NCBI GenBank assembly: GCA_037893245.1
Contig: JBAIAA010001523.1
Coordinates: forward strand, 19,034-83,033
Length of the DNA stretch: 64,000 nucleotides
Origin: Crossaster papposus
Taxonomy: Eukaryota; Echinodermata; Asteroidea; Velatida; Solasteridae
Reading direction: 5' to 3'
Shown here one piece after another: positions 10,716-24,385 of the stretch. The translations under genes and the position numbers were made by a program. Below the pieces are notes generated by a model. That model was not told the DNA's origin. It was given only the letters and a program-made list of their open reading frames with translations, and did no database searches. How positions within the stretch are numbered: position 1 is the stretch's first letter; the number at the start of each line of letters is the position of its first letter.

Positions 10716-11929
10716 CTAGAACTACGTCTGTTCGAGGAACAGAACATAGGGCTTTTTCGCATTCGCAATTTTTTAGATTACATTTTTCAAAAATTGAACT
10801 TTTATACCATCAAAACAATTTAAAATCATTGAAAACAAATTTAAGTTAATTTAAACAGATTAAAATGAATTTAAACAGATTAAAACGATGACGTCACACG
10901 TTTGTGAACTATTTGTGCAACTATCCATCACCTAACAATACACCTTACAACCTAGCCAGCGCCTAACATCGTTGAAAGTAAGTTCACATCGTTTTCCACT
11001 TTTAAATTATAAGGCACTTCCGGTTTGGACCGGAAGGAAGGGTCGGGTCTTTTTGCATGTAATACAAATTATGAAGACCATGGATTAGTCTATCAATTTC
11101 CTTAAAAATCTAAATCGGATCTCTTACAGTTGATTTTATATTGATTTTCAAAGATTATATCTAGAAATATTTGGTTGATTGTAATTTGACACTTGATGAC
11201 GTCATCGTGACGTAATTAACAGAAAGCTCGAGAGCTTTCTTAACTTTGCTATTTGAAGCAAAAATCTGGATTATATCTATCCCGGTTGATTTTTAAGCGA
11301 TTTTTAAAGGTTTAAAGGATTTGTCATTGTAACTTCCGGTTTGGTGACGTCATAAATATTTCCCCTTTCCAATATGGTCTTAGCATGAAGCTGATTATAT
11401 AAACCGGTTATAAAGTTATTTCAGCAAACTTCGCCACACACATCAACCGAATATTCATTTTAACCATTTTTCAACCTGCCGCTAGAGGGCGCTATAACAT
11501 GTTATGACGTCGCCGGTATTATTTTTGAAAAATACAATCTAGCCAGACACTAACATCGTTAAAAGTAAGTTCATATCATTTATCACTGTTAAATTATAAG
11601 GCACTTCCGGTTTAGACCGGAAGGAAGGGTCACGTGATTTTACGCACATGAGATAAAATTAAGATCCTGGATCATTCTATCTGTTGCCACAAAAATCAAG
11701 TTTCGGTCTTTTGCGGTTGATTTTGTATTGATTTTCCAAGATTAAATCAATTACACCTTTAAGATGACGTCACGTGACCCCTGATGACGTCACCATGTTG
11801 TATGTCGGCTAGGCACGAGCTTACTATAGGGTCTTCACTTGGGTTAAGTTTTATAGAAATACGACTTTATTCTCTGGTAAAAGTACTTGTGCAAAAAAAC
11901 GTGTACAAAGTCTATGGGGTTTAGGTTAC
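10716..11929 (-). mobile_element. Helitron-like nonautonomous unit
   Basis: The 3' end is at the left: CTAG at 10716-10719, then the CTGTTC-GAG-GAACAG hairpin. The 5' edge (GGTTTAGGTTAC) is at 11929. With the preceding unit it forms an inverted repeat of about 1.2-kb arms centred near 10740. Relative to its partner it has lost about 170 bp, including one CTCF-like site; the remaining one is at 11477. Confidence 0.75.
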
Positions 11930-11954
11930 TAAAAGAAAGAAAAAGAAGAAGAAA

Positions 11955-14353
11955 CTAGAACTACGTCTGTTCGAGGAACAGAACATAGGGCTTTTTCGCT
12001 TTCGCAATTTTTTTGTTAAAATTTTGCAAAAATGGAACTTTTATACCATCAAAATAATTTAAAATCATCGAAAACGAATTTAAGTTAATTTAAACTGATT
12101 AAAACGATGACGTCACATGTTTGTGAACTTTTTGTGCAACTATCTATCACCTAACAATACAAACGTATGTTATGTTAGCACGTTCCGTTGCTGAGATATG
12201 ACTTAAAGGTCGAAAAACGTAATAATTTGAATATAATCGTAATATGACGTAACATTTGTCAACATGCCGCTAGAGGGCGCTATAACATTTTAAGAAGTCA
12301 CCGTTAACTTGTTTGTTACTTACAACCTAGCCAGCGCCTAACATCGTTGAAAGTAAGTTCACATCGTTTTCCACTTTTAAATTATAATGCACTTCCGGTG
12401 TGGACCGGAAGGAAGGGTCAGGGTTTTTTGCATGTAATACAAATTATGAAGACCATGGATTAATCTATCAATTACCTTAAAAATCTAAATCAGATATCTT
12501 ACAGTTGATTTTATATTGATTTTCGAAGATTAAATCTAGAAATATTTGGTTGCTTGTAATCTGACATTTGATGACGTCATCGTGACGTAATTAACAGAAA
12601 GCTCGAGAGCTGTCTTTACCGTGCTATCTGATGCAAAAATCTGGATTATATCTATAGCGGGTGATTTTTAAGCGATTGTTTAAGGTTTAAAGGATTTTTC
12701 ATTGTAACTTCCGGTTTGGTGACGTCATAAATATTTCTCCTTCCCAATATGGTCTAAGCATGAAGCTGATTATATACACCGGTTATAAAGTGTTTTCAGC
12801 AAACTTCGCCACACGCATCAACAGATTATTCATTTTAACCATTTTTCAACCTGCCGCTAGAGGGCGCTATAACATATTATGACGTCGCCTGATTTTTTTG
12901 GAAAAGTTTATTCTAGCCAGAAACTAACATCGTTGAAAGTAAGTTCATATCATTTTTCACTTTCAAATTATGAGGCACTTCCGGTTTGACCGGAAGGAAG
13001 GGTCACGTGATTTTAGCACACGAGATAAAATGAAGATTCTGGATTATTCTATCTATTGCCACACAAATTAAGTTTCGGTCTTTTGCGGTTGATTTGTTAT
13101 TGAATTTCAAAGATTAAATCAATAACACCTTTAAAATGACGTCACGTGACCCCTGACGACGTAACCATGACGTATGTCTGCCAGACACGAGTTTACTAAT
13201 GGGGTGTTCACCTGGGTTAAGTTTTAGGGAAATACGACTTTGTTTTTCGTTAAAAGTGCTTGGAATTGTGCAAACAACGTTTACAAAGTCTATGGGATTG
13301 GATTCTGCGTAGCCGAGAGCCTGTTTACCTACCTGTCGCACACGGCGCCCTTCCCCATAGGCAATTTGATGACGTCATCCTGTTTCGCTTGTTGGCGGCT
13401 AGTGTCCTCTTGGGTGAGCGTACATTTGCATGCACGTACGATGTCAGTAGTGATACATTCGCTCAATGCATAGTACACTATCAGTGTATACGTACATGTA
13501 CGTACAAGTACAGGCATGTACACCCCTATTATACGTGTGCCATGCACATATAAGGGGTCAATGCTTTATGCGCCTAGGCCAAAACGATTAAATTTCAAGG
13601 GTGCCGCAGGGTATTTCCAAGTTCGTTTTTTGCCAAAAAACACAAGAAAGTTCGAGAACTACTTTTACACTAACCTTTAGAGCAAAAATCAAGATTATAT
13701 CTGTCAGGTTTAATTTTTTAGGAATTTTCAAAGGAAAAGAAGTCTTTTCATTGTAACTTCCGGTCTGGTGACGTCATAATTTTTTCTTCTCGTCGACTTG
13801 TTCCTAGCATGAAACTGATTAAATACACTGGTTATAAAGTGATTTCCGCAAACTTCGCCACACACATCAACAGATTATTCATTTTAACCATTTTTCAACT
13901 TGCCGCTAGAGGGCGCTATAACATGTTATGACATCGCCGGTATTTTTTTTGAAAAGTTTATTCTAGCCAGACACTAACACCGTTGAAAATAAGTTCATAT
14001 CATTTTTCAGTTTTAAATTATAAGGCACTTCCGGTTTAGACCGGAAGGAAGGGTCACGTGATTTCACGCACACGAGATAAAATGAAGATCCTGGATTATT
14101 CTATCTATTGCCACAAAAATCAAGTTTCGGTCTTTTGCGGTTGATTTGTTATTGAATTTCAAAGATTAAATCAATAACACCTTTAAAATGACGTCACGTG
14201 ACCCCTGATGACGTCACCATGACGTATTTCTGCGAGACACGAGTTCACTATAGGGTCTTCACCTGGGTTAAGTTTTATGAAAATACGACTTTGTTTTCTA
14301 GTAAAAGTACTTGTGCAAAAAAACGTGTACAAAGTCTATGGGGTTTAGGTTAC
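11955..14353 (-). mobile_element. Helitron-like nonautonomous unit, long form
   Basis: It begins with CTAG at 11955-11958 plus the hairpin and ends at the GGTTTAGGTTAC edge. Three modules give CTCF-like sites at 12265, 12852 and 13901. It includes the extra segment (about 13200-13700) with GTACGTAC-rich sequence and the recurring 77-108 codon open frame discussed in the findings. Nothing in it resembles Rep/helicase. Confidence 0.7.
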
Positions 14354-14385
14354 TAAAAAAAAAAGAAGATAAAAAAAGAAAAAAA

Positions 14386-16797
14386 CTAGAACTACGTCTG
14401 TTCGAGGAACAGAACATAGGGCTTTTTCGCATTCGCAATTTTTTAGATTAAATTGTTCAAAAATTGAACTTTTATATCAAAACAATTTAAAATTATTAAA
14501 AACGAATTTAAGTTAATTTAAACAGATTAAAATGAATTCAAACTGATTAAAACGATGACGTCACACGTTTGTGAACTATTTGTGAAACTATCCATCACCT
14601 AACAATACAAACATATGTGTTATGTTAGCACGTTCCGTTGCTGAGATATGGCTTAAAGGTCTTAAAACGTAATAATTTAAATATAATCGTAATATGATGT
14701 AACATTTGTCAACATGCCGCTAGAGGGCGCTATAACATTTTATGAAGTCACCGTTGACTTTGTTGCTACTTACAACCTAGCCAGCGCCTAACATCGTTGA
14801 AAGTAAGTTCACATCGTTTTCCATTTTTAAATTATAAGGCACTTCCGGTTTGGACCGGAAGGAAGGGTCAGTTTTTTTTGCATGTAATACAAATTATGAA
14901 GACCATGGATTAATCTATCAATTCCCTTAAAAATCTAAATCAGATCTCTTACAGTTGATTTTATATTGATTTTCAAAGATTAAATCTATAAATATTTGGT
15001 TGCTTGTAATCTGACATTTTATGACGTCATCGTGACGTAATTAACAGAAAGTTCGAGAGCTGTCTTTACTTTGCTATCTGATGCAAAAATCTGGATTATA
15101 TCTATAGCGGTTGATTTTTAAGCGATTGTTTAAGGTTTAAAGGATTTTTCATTGTAACTTCCGGTTTGGTGACGTCATAAATATTTCTCCTTCCCAATAT
15201 GGTCTAAGCATGAAGCTTAATATTTACACCGGTTATAAAGTGGTTTCAGCAAAATTCGCCACACACATCAACAGATTATTCATTTTAACCATTTTCAACC
15301 TGCCGCTAGAGGGCGCTATAACATATTATGACGTCGCCTGATTTTTTTTGGAAAAGTTTATTCTAGCCAGACACTAACATCGTTGAAAGTAAGTTCATAT
15401 CATTTTTCACTTTTAAATTATGAGGCACTTCCGGTTTGGACCGGAAGGAAGGGTCACGTGATTTTACGCACACGAGATAAAATGAAGATTCTGGATTATT
15501 CTATCTATTGCCACAAAAATCAAGTTTCGGTCTTTTGTGGTTGATTTGTTATTTATTTTTAAAGATTAAATCAATTCCACCTTTAAGATGACGTCACGTG
15601 ACCCCTGACGACGTAACCATGACGTATGTCTGCAAGACACGAGTTTACTATAGGGTCTTCACCTGGGTTAAGTTTTATGGAAATACGACTTTGTTTTTCG
15701 TTAAAAGTGCTTGGAATTGTGCAAACAACGTTTACAAAGTCTATGGGATTGGATTCTGCGTAGCCGAGAGCCTGTTTACCTACCTGTCGCACACGGCGCC
15801 CTTCCCCATAGGCAATTTGATGACGACATCCTGTTTCGCTTGTTGGCGGCTAGTGTCCTCTTGGGTGAGCGTACATTTGCATGCACGTACGATGTCAGTA
15901 GTGATACATTCGCTCAATGCATAGTACACTATCAGTGTATACGTACGTACATATACAAGCATGTACACCCCTATTATACGTGTGCCATGCACATAAGGGG
16001 TCAATGCTTTATGCGCCTAGGCCAAAACGATTAAATTTCAAGGGTGCCGCAGGGTATGTCCAAGTTTGTTTTTTGCCAAAAAAACACAGGAAAGTTTGAG
16101 AACTACTTTTACACTAACCTTTAGAGCAAAAATCAAGATTATATCTGTCAGGTTTAATTTTTTAGGAATTTTCAAAGGAAAAGAAGTCTTTTCATTGTAA
16201 CTTCCGGTCTGGTGACGTCATAATTTTTTCTTCTCGTCTACTTGTTCCTAGCATGAAGCTGATTAAATACACCGGTTATAAAGTGATTTCCGCAAACTTC
16301 GCCACACACATCAACAGATTATTCATTTTAACAATATTTCAACTTGCCGCTAGAGGGCGCTATAACATGTTATGGCGTCGCCGATATTTTTTTTGTTAAA
16401 TACAATCTAGCCAGACACTAACATCGTTGAAAGTAAGTTCATATCATTTTTCACTTTTAAATTATAAGGCACTTCCGGTTTGGACCGGAAGGAAGGTTCA
16501 CGTGATTTCACGCACACGAGATAAAATTAAGATCCTGGATTATTCTATCTATTGCCGCAAAAATTAAGTTTCGGTCTTTTGCGGTTGATTTGTTATTGAA
16601 TTTCAAAGATTAAATCAATTGCACCTTTAAAATGACGTCACGTGACCCCTGATGACGTCACCATGACGTATTTCTGCGAGACACGAGTTCACTATAGGGT
16701 CTTCACCTGGGTTAAGTTTTATGAAAATACGACTTTGTTTTCTAGTAAAAGTACTTGTGCAAAAAAACGTGTACTAAGTCTATGGGGTTTAGGTTAC
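14386..16797 (-). mobile_element. Helitron-like nonautonomous unit, long form
   Basis: It has the same architecture as the unit to its left: CTAG at 14386, three CTCF-like sites (14715, 15301, 16345) and the GTAC-rich segment near 15600-16080. It is head-to-tail with its neighbours, as expected for rolling-circle tandem products. Confidence 0.7.
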
Positions 16798-16849
16798 TAA
16801 AAAAAAAAAAAGATAAAAAAAGAAAGAAAAAAAATCGGAACAAAAACAA

Positions 16850-16992
16850 AGGCTTTTTCGCAAAATTGCGAAAAAGCCAAAAAATCAGAACAAAAACAAA
16901 GGCTTTTTCGCAAAATTGCGAAAAAGCCAAAAAAAAAAGAAAAAAAAAATCAGAACAAAAACAAAGGCTTTTTCGCATTTGCGAAAAAGCCA
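16850..16992. repeat. Cluster of three palindromic hairpin repeats
   Basis: Two perfect 28-bp GGCTTTTTCGC-AAAATT-GCGAAAAAGCC palindromes and one shorter version are separated by A-rich linkers. The cluster sits between the 5' edge of one minus-strand unit and the CTAG end of the next. Confidence 0.9.
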
Positions 16993-16993
16993 A

Positions 16994-18033
16994 CTAGATC
17001 TACGTCTGTTCAAGGAACAGAACATAGGGCTTTTTTTGCTTTCGCATTTTTTTAGAGTATTTGTTTTCAAAAAAAACGAATTTAAGTTAATTTAAACAGA
17101 TTAAAATAAATTCAAACTGATTAAAACGATGACGTCACACGTTTCTGAACTTTTTGTGCAACTATCTATCACCTAACAACACACAATGAGGTGTTATGTT
17201 AACACGATCCTTTGCTGAGATATGCCTTCAACGTCTAAAAACGTAATAATTCAAACATAATCGTAATATGACGTAACATTTGTCAACATGACGCTAGAGG
17301 GCGCTTTAACATTTTATGAAGTCACTGTTTACATTTTTGTTACTTACAACCTAGCCAGCTCCTAACATCGTTGAAAGTAAGTTCACATCGTTTTTTACTT
17401 TTAAATTATAAGGAACTTCCGGTTTGGACCGGAAGGAAGGGTCAGGTCTTTTTGCATGTAATACAAATTATGAAGACCATGGATTAATCTATCAATTCCC
17501 CTAAAAATCTAAATCAGATCTTTTACAGTTTATTTTATATTGATTTTCAAAGATTAAATTTAGAAATATTTGGTTGCTTGTAATCTGACACTTGATGACG
17601 TCATCGTGACGTAATTAACAGAAAGTTCGAGAGCTGTCTTAACTTTGCTATTTAAAGCAAAAATCTGGATTATATCTATCGCGGTTGATTTTTAAGCGAC
17701 GTTTTAAGGTTTTAAGGTCTTTTCATTGTAACTTCCGGTTTGGTGACGTCATAAATATTTATCCTTCCCAATGTGGTCTAAGCATGAAGCTGATTATATA
17801 CACCGGTTATAAAGTTATTTCAGCAAATTTCGCAACACACATCAACAGATTAACCATTTTAACCATTTTCAACCTGCCGCTAGAGGGCGCTATAACATAT
17901 TATGACGTCGCCTGATTTTTTTTGGAAAAGTTTATTCTAGCCAGAAACTAACATCGTTGAAAGTAAGTTCATATCATTTTTTTCACTTTCAAATTATGAG
18001 GCACGTGTACAAAGTCTATGGGGTTTTGGTTAC
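16994..18033 (-). mobile_element. Helitron-like nonautonomous unit with internal deletion
   Basis: CTAG is at 16994-16997. CTCF-like sites are at 17289 (variant GACGCTAGAGGGCGC) and 17875. Near 18004 the sequence jumps from ATTATGAGGCAC straight to GTGTACAAAG, so roughly 500 bp normally found before the 5' edge is missing. Confidence 0.7.
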
Positions 18034-18053
18034 TAAAAGAAAAGGAAAAAAAA

Positions 18054-19556
18054 CTAGAACTACGTCTGTTCGAGGAACAGAACATAGGGCTTTTTCGCAT
18101 TCGCAATTTTTTAGATTAAATATTTCAAAAATTGAACTTTTATACCATCAAAACAGTTAATTTAAACAGATTAAAATTAATTCAAACTGATTAAAACGAT
18201 GACGTCACACGTTTGTGAACTTTTTGTGCAACTATCTATCACCTAACAATACAAATTTTTGTTATGTTAGCACGTTCCGTTGCTGAGATATGACTTAAAG
18301 GTCGAAAAACGTAATAATTCGAATATAATCGTAATATGACGTAACATTTGTCAACATGCCGCTAGAGGGCGCTATAACATTTTAAGAAGTCACCGTTAAC
18401 TTGTTTGTTACTTACAACCTAGCCAGCGCCTAACATCGTTGAAAGTAAGTTCACATCGTTTTCCACTTTTAAATTATAATGCACTTCCGGTTCGGACCGG
18501 AAGGAAGGGTCAGGTTTTTGTGCATTTAATACAAATTATGAAGACCATGGATTAATCTATCAATTCCCTTATTGATTAAAGCCCTATGTTCTGTTCCTTG
18601 AACAGACGTAGTTCTAGTTTACTTTTAAATTATAAGGAACTTCCGGTTTGGACCGGAAGGAAGTGTCAGGTCTTTTTGCATGTACATGTAATACAAATTA
18701 TGAAGACCATGGATTAATCTATAAATTCTACTAAAAATCTAAATCAGATCTCTTACAGTTGATTTTATATTAATTTTCAAAGATTAAATTTATAAATATT
18801 TGGTTGCTTGTAATCTGACACTTGATGACGTCATCGTGACGTAATTAACAGAAAGCTCGAGAGCTGTCTTAACTTTGCTATTTAAAGCAAAAATCTGGAT
18901 TATATCTATCGCGGTTGATTTTTAAGCGACGTTTTAAGGTTTTAAGGTCTTTTCATTGTAACTTCCGGTTTGGTGACGTCATCAATAAATCTCTTTCTCA
19001 ATATGTTCTTAGCACGAAGCTGATTATATACACCGGTTATAACGTGATTTCAGCAAACTTCGCCACACACATCAACAGATTATTCATTTTAACCATTTTT
19101 CAACCTGCCGCTAGAGGGCGCTATAACATATTATGACGTCGCCTGATTTTTTTTGGAAAAGTTTATTCTAGCCAGAAACTAACATCGTTGAAAGTAAGTT
19201 CATATCATTTTTCACTTTCAAATTATGAGGCACTTCCGGTTGGACCGGAAGGAAGGGTCACGTGATTTTAGCACACGAGATAAAATGAAGATTCTGGATT
19301 ATTCTATCTATTGCCACAAAAATCAAGTTTCGGTCTTTTGTGGTTGATTTGTTATTTATTTTTAAAGATTAAATCAATTGCACCTTTAAGATGACGTCAC
19401 GTGACCCCTGATGACGTCACCATGTCGTATGTCGGCTAGGCACGAGCTTACTATAGGGTCTTCACTTGGGTTAAGTTTTATGGAAATACGACTTTGTTCT
19501 CTGGTAAAAGTACTTGTGCAAAAAAACGTGTACAAAGTCTATGGGGTTTAGGTTAC
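18054..19556 (-). mobile_element. Helitron-like nonautonomous unit interrupted by an opposite-strand 3' end fragment
   Basis: CTAG is at 18054-18057. CTCF-like sites are at 18358 and 19106. At about 18579-18617 a short plus-strand 3' end (hairpin CTGTTCCTTGAACAG, then CTAG at 18614-18617) interrupts the module. Afterwards the ETS/CRE segment resumes, repeating sequence already present on the left. Confidence 0.65.
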
Positions 19557-19581
19557 TAAAAGAAAAAAAAAGAAGAAGAAA

Positions 19582-21715
19582 CTAGAACTACGTCTGTTCG
19601 AGGAACAGAACATAGGGCTTTTTCGCATTCTCAATTTTTTTGATTAAATATTTCAAAAATTGAACTTTTATACCATCAAAACAATTTAAAATCATTGGAA
19701 ACGAATTTAAGTTAATTTAAACAGATTAAAATTAATTCAAACTGATTAAAACGATGACGTCACACGTTTGTGAACTTTGTGTGCAACTATCTATCACCTA
19801 ACAACACACAATGAGGTGTTATGTTAACACGATCCTTTGCTGAGATATGCCTTCAACGTCTAAAAACGTAATAATTCAAATATAATCGTAATATGACGTA
19901 ACATTTGTCAACATGACGCTAGAGGGCGCTTTATCATTTTATGAAGTCACTGTTAACTTTTTTGTTACTTACAACCTAGCCAGCGCCTAACGTCGTTGAA
20001 AGCAAGTTAGCATCGTTTTCCACTTTTAAATTATAAGGCACTTCCGGTTTGGACCGGAAGGAAGTTTCAGGTCGTTTTGCATGTAATACAAATTATGAAG
20101 ACCATGGATTAATCTATCAATTTCCTTAAAAATCTAAATCAGATCTCTTACAGTTGATTTTATATTGATTTTCAAAGATTAAATTTAGAAATATTCGGTT
20201 GCTTGTAATCTGACACTTGATGACGTCATTGTGACGTAATTAACAGAAACTCGAGATCAGTCTTAACTTTGCTATTTGAAGCAAAAGTCTAGATTATATC
20301 TATAGCGGTTGATTTTTAAGCGACTTTTTAAAGTTTAAAGGATATTTTATTGTAACTTCCGGTTTGTTGACGTCATAAATATTTCTCCTTCCCAATATGG
20401 TCTCAGCATGAAGCTGATTATATACACCAGTTATAAAGTTATTTCAGCAAACTTCACAACACACATCAACAGATTAATCATTTTAACCATTTTCAACCTG
20501 CCGCTAGAGGGCGCTATAACATGTTATGACGTCGCCGAAATTTTTTTGAATAGTTTATTCTAGCCAGACAATAACATCGTTAAAAGTAAGTTCATATCAT
20601 TTTTCACTTTCAAATTATAAGGCACTTCCGGTTTTGACCGGAAAGAAGGGTCACATGATTTCACGCACACGAGATAAAATGAAGATCCTGGATTATTCTA
20701 TTAATTGCCACAAAATTCAAGTTTCGGTCTGTTGCGGTTGATGTTTTATTGATTTTCAAAGATTAAATCAATTTGACCTTTAAGATAAGGTCACGTGGCC
20801 CTGATGACGTCTTCCTCGTGGTGTCTGTCGGCGAGACTGGAGTTCACTATTGGGTCTTCACCTGGGTCAAGTTTATGGGAATACGACTTTGTTTTTCCGT
20901 TAAAAGTGCTTTGAATTGTGCAAGCAACGTTTACAAAGTCTACGGGGTTGGATTCTGCGTAGCCGAAAGCGTGTTTACCTACCTGTCGTACGCGGCGCCC
21001 TTCCCCATGGGCAATTTGATGACGTCATCCTGTTTCACAGGTTGGCGGCTAGTGTCCTCTTGGGTGAGCTTACATGTGCTTGCACGAACGATGTCAGTGG
21101 TGATACATTCGCTCAATACATAATGCACTATCAGTGTATAATTTTTTCTTCCCGTCAACTTGTTCCTAGCATGAAGCTGATTAAATACACCGGTTATAAA
21201 GTGATTTCAGCAAACTTCGCCACACACATCAACAGATTATTCATTTTAACAATTTTTCAAACTGCCGCTAGAGGGCGCTATAACATGTTATGACGTCACC
21301 AATATTGTTTTTGAAAAATACATTGTAGCCAGACACTAACATCGTTGAAAGTAAGTTCATATCATTTTTCACTTTCAAATTATGAGGCACTTCCGGTTTA
21401 GACCGGAAGGAAGGGTCACGTGATTTCACACACACGAGATAAAATTAAGATCCTGAATTATTCTATCTATTGCCACAAAAATGTAGTTTCGGTCTTTTGC
21501 GGTTGATTTGTTATTGAATTTCAAAGATTAAATCAATTACACCTTTAAGATGACGTCACGTGACCCCTGATGACGTCACCATGACGTATTTCTGGGAGAC
21601 ACGAGTTCACTATAGGGTCTTCACCTGGGTTAAGTTTTATGGAAATACGACTTTGTTTTCTGGTAAAAGTACTTGTGCAAAAAAACGTGTACAAAGCCTA
21701 TGGGGTTTAGGTTAC
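19582..21715 (-). mobile_element. Helitron-like nonautonomous unit; left arm of the large palindrome
   Basis: CTAG is at 19582-19585. CTCF-like sites are at 19914, 20499 and 21263. The whole unit is mirrored by the plus-strand unit to the right, with closely matching reverse-complement sequence. A segment of about 270 bp present in the right arm (near 22550-22810) is absent here at about 21140. Confidence 0.75.
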
Positions 21716-21744
21716 AAAAAGAAAAAGAAGAAAGAAAAAAAAAA

Positions 21745-21952
21745 TCAGAAAAACAAAGGCTTTTTCGCAAAATTGCGAAAAAGCCAAAAAAAAATAAAAA
21801 ATCAGAACAAAAACAAAGGCTTTTTCGCAACTTGCGAAAAAGCCAAAAAAAATCAGAACAAAAACAAAGGCTTTTTCGCATTTGCGAAAAAGCCAAAAAT
21901 TGCGAATGCGAAAAAGCCCTATGTTCTGTTCCTCGAACAGACGTAGTTCTAG
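21745..21952 (+). repeat. Hairpin cluster and Helitron-like 3' end at the palindrome centre
   Basis: Three GGCTTTTTCGC palindromes (to 21893) are followed by a lone plus-strand unit end: GCGAAAAAGCCC, hairpin CTGTTCCTCGAACAG, then CTAG at 21949-21952. This is the pivot where unit orientation changes from minus to plus. Confidence 0.8.
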
Positions 21953-21976
21953 TTTTTCTTTCTTCTTTTTCTTTTT

Positions 21977-24381
21977 GTAACCTAAACCCCATAGACTTTG
22001 TACACGTTTTTTTGCACAAGTACTTTTACCAGAAAACAAAGTCGTATTTCCATAAAACTTAACCCAGGTGAAGACCCTATAGTGAACTCGTGTCTCCCAG
22101 AAATACGTCATGGTGACGTCATCAGGGGTCACGTGACGTCATCTTAAAGGTGTAATTGATTTAATCTTTGAAATTCAATAACAAATCAACCGCAAAAGAC
22201 CGAAACTAAATTTTTGTGGCAATAGATAGAATAATCCAGGATCTTAATTTTATCTCGTGTGCGTGAAATCACGTGACCCTTCCTTCCGGTCTAAACCGGA
22301 AGTGCCTCATAATTTGAAAGTGAAAAATGATATGAACTTACTTTCAACGATGTTAGTGTCTGGCTACAATGTATTTTTCAAAAAAATATTGGTGACGTCA
22401 TAACATGTTATAGCGCCCTCTAGCGGCAGTTTGAAAAATTGTTAAAATGAATAATCTGTTGATGTGTGTGGCGAAGTTTGCTGAAATCACTTTATAACCG
22501 GTGTATTTAATCAGCTTCATGCTAGGAACAAGTTGACGGGAAGAAAAAATTATGACGTCACCAGACCGGAAGTTAGAATGAAAAGACTCCTTTTCCTTTG
22601 AAAATTCCTAAAAAATTAAACTTGACAGATACAATCTTGATTTTTGCTCTAAAGGTTAATGTAAAAGTAGTTCTCGAACTTCCCTGTGTTTTGGGGCAAA
22701 AAACGAACTGGAACATACCCTGCGGCACCCTTGAAATGTAATCGTTTTGGCCTAGGTTAAAAAAGCATTGACCCCTTACGTGTGCATGGCACACGTATAA
22801 TATACATGCTAGTACATGTACGTATACACTGATAGTGCATTATGTATTGAGCGAATGTATCACCACTGACATCGTTCGTGCAAGCACATGTACGCTCACC
22901 CAAGAGGACACTAGCCGCCAACCTGTGAAACAGGATGACGTCATCAAATTGCCCATGGGGAAGGGCGCCGCGTACGACAGGTAGGTAAACACGCTTTCGG
23001 CTACGCAGAATCCAACCCCGTAGACTTTGTAAACGTTGCTTGCACAATTCAAAGCACTTTTAACGGAAAAACAAAGTCGTATTCCCATAAACTTGACCCA
23101 GGTGAAGACCCAATAGTGAACTCCAGTCTCGCCGACAGACACCACGAGGAAGACGTCATCAGGGCCACGTGACCTTATCTTAAAGGTCAAATTGATTTAA
23201 TCTTTGAAAATCAATAAAACATCAACCGCAAAAGACCGAAACTTGAATGTTGTGGCAATTAATAGAATAATCCAGGATCTTCATTTTATCTCCCGTGCGT
23301 GAAATCACGTGACCCTTCCTTCCGGTCCAAACCGGAAGTGCCTTATAATTTGAAAGTGAAAAATGATATGAACTTACTTTTAACGATGTTATTGTCTGGC
23401 TCGAATAAACTATTCAAAACAATTCTGGCGACGTCATAACATGTTATAGCGCCCTCTAGCGGCAGGTTGAAAATGGTTAAAATGATTAATCTGTTGATGT
23501 GTGTTGCTAAGTTTGGTGAAATAACTTTATAACTGGTGTATATAATCAGCTTCATGCTTAGACCATATTGGGAAGGAGAAATATTTATGACGTCACCAAA
23601 CCGGAAGTTACAATAAAAAATCCTTTAAACTTAAAAAGTCGCTTAAAAATCAACCGCTATAGATATAATCCAGATTTTTGCTTCAAATAGCAAAGTTAAG
23701 ACTGATCTCGAGTTTCTGTTAATTACGTCACAATGACGTCATCAAGTGTCAGATTACAAGCAACCAAATATGTCTAAATTTAATCTTTGAAAATCAATAT
23801 AAAATCAACTGTAAGAGATCTGATTTCGATTTTTAAGGAAATTGATAGATTAATCCATGGTCTTCATAATTTGTATTACATGCAAAAAGACCTGACACTT
23901 CCTTCCGGTCCAAACCGAAAGTGCCTTATAATTTAAAAGTGGAAAACGATGCTAACTTACTTTCAACGATGTTAGGCGCTGGCTAGGTTGTAAGTAACAA
24001 AAAAGTTAACAGTGACTTCATAAAATGTTAAAGCGCCCTCTAGCGTCATGTTGACAAATGTTACGTCATATTACGATTATATTTGAATTATTACGTTTTT
24101 AGACGTTGAAGGCATATCTCAGCAACGGATCGTGTTAACATAACACCTCATTTTGTGTTGTTAGGTGATAGATAGTTGCACAAAAAGTTCACAAACGTGT
24201 GACGTCATCGTTTTAATCAGTTTTAATTCATTTTACTCTGTTTAAATTAACTTAAATTAGTTTTCAATAATTTTAAATTATTTTGATGGTTTAAAAGTTT
24301 AATTTTTGAAATATTTAATAAAAAAAAATTGCGAATGCGAAAAAGCCCTATGTTCTGTTCCTCGAACAGACGTAGTTCTAG
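21977..24381 (+). mobile_element. Helitron-like nonautonomous unit; right arm of the large palindrome
   Basis: The 5' edge is GTAACCTAAACCCC at 21977 and CTAG ends at 24378-24381. CTCF-like sites are at 22412, 23448 and 24032. It is the inverted counterpart of 19582-21715 and keeps the GTAC-rich segment deleted there. Confidence 0.75.
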
Positions 24382-24385
24382 TTTT

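Noticed and set aside
13240..13473. Calling the recurring frame in the long-form units a definite gene
   Set aside because: The underlying DNA is repeat sequence conserved as a whole, and an open frame on the opposite strand overlaps it. It is reported only as a low-interest observation.
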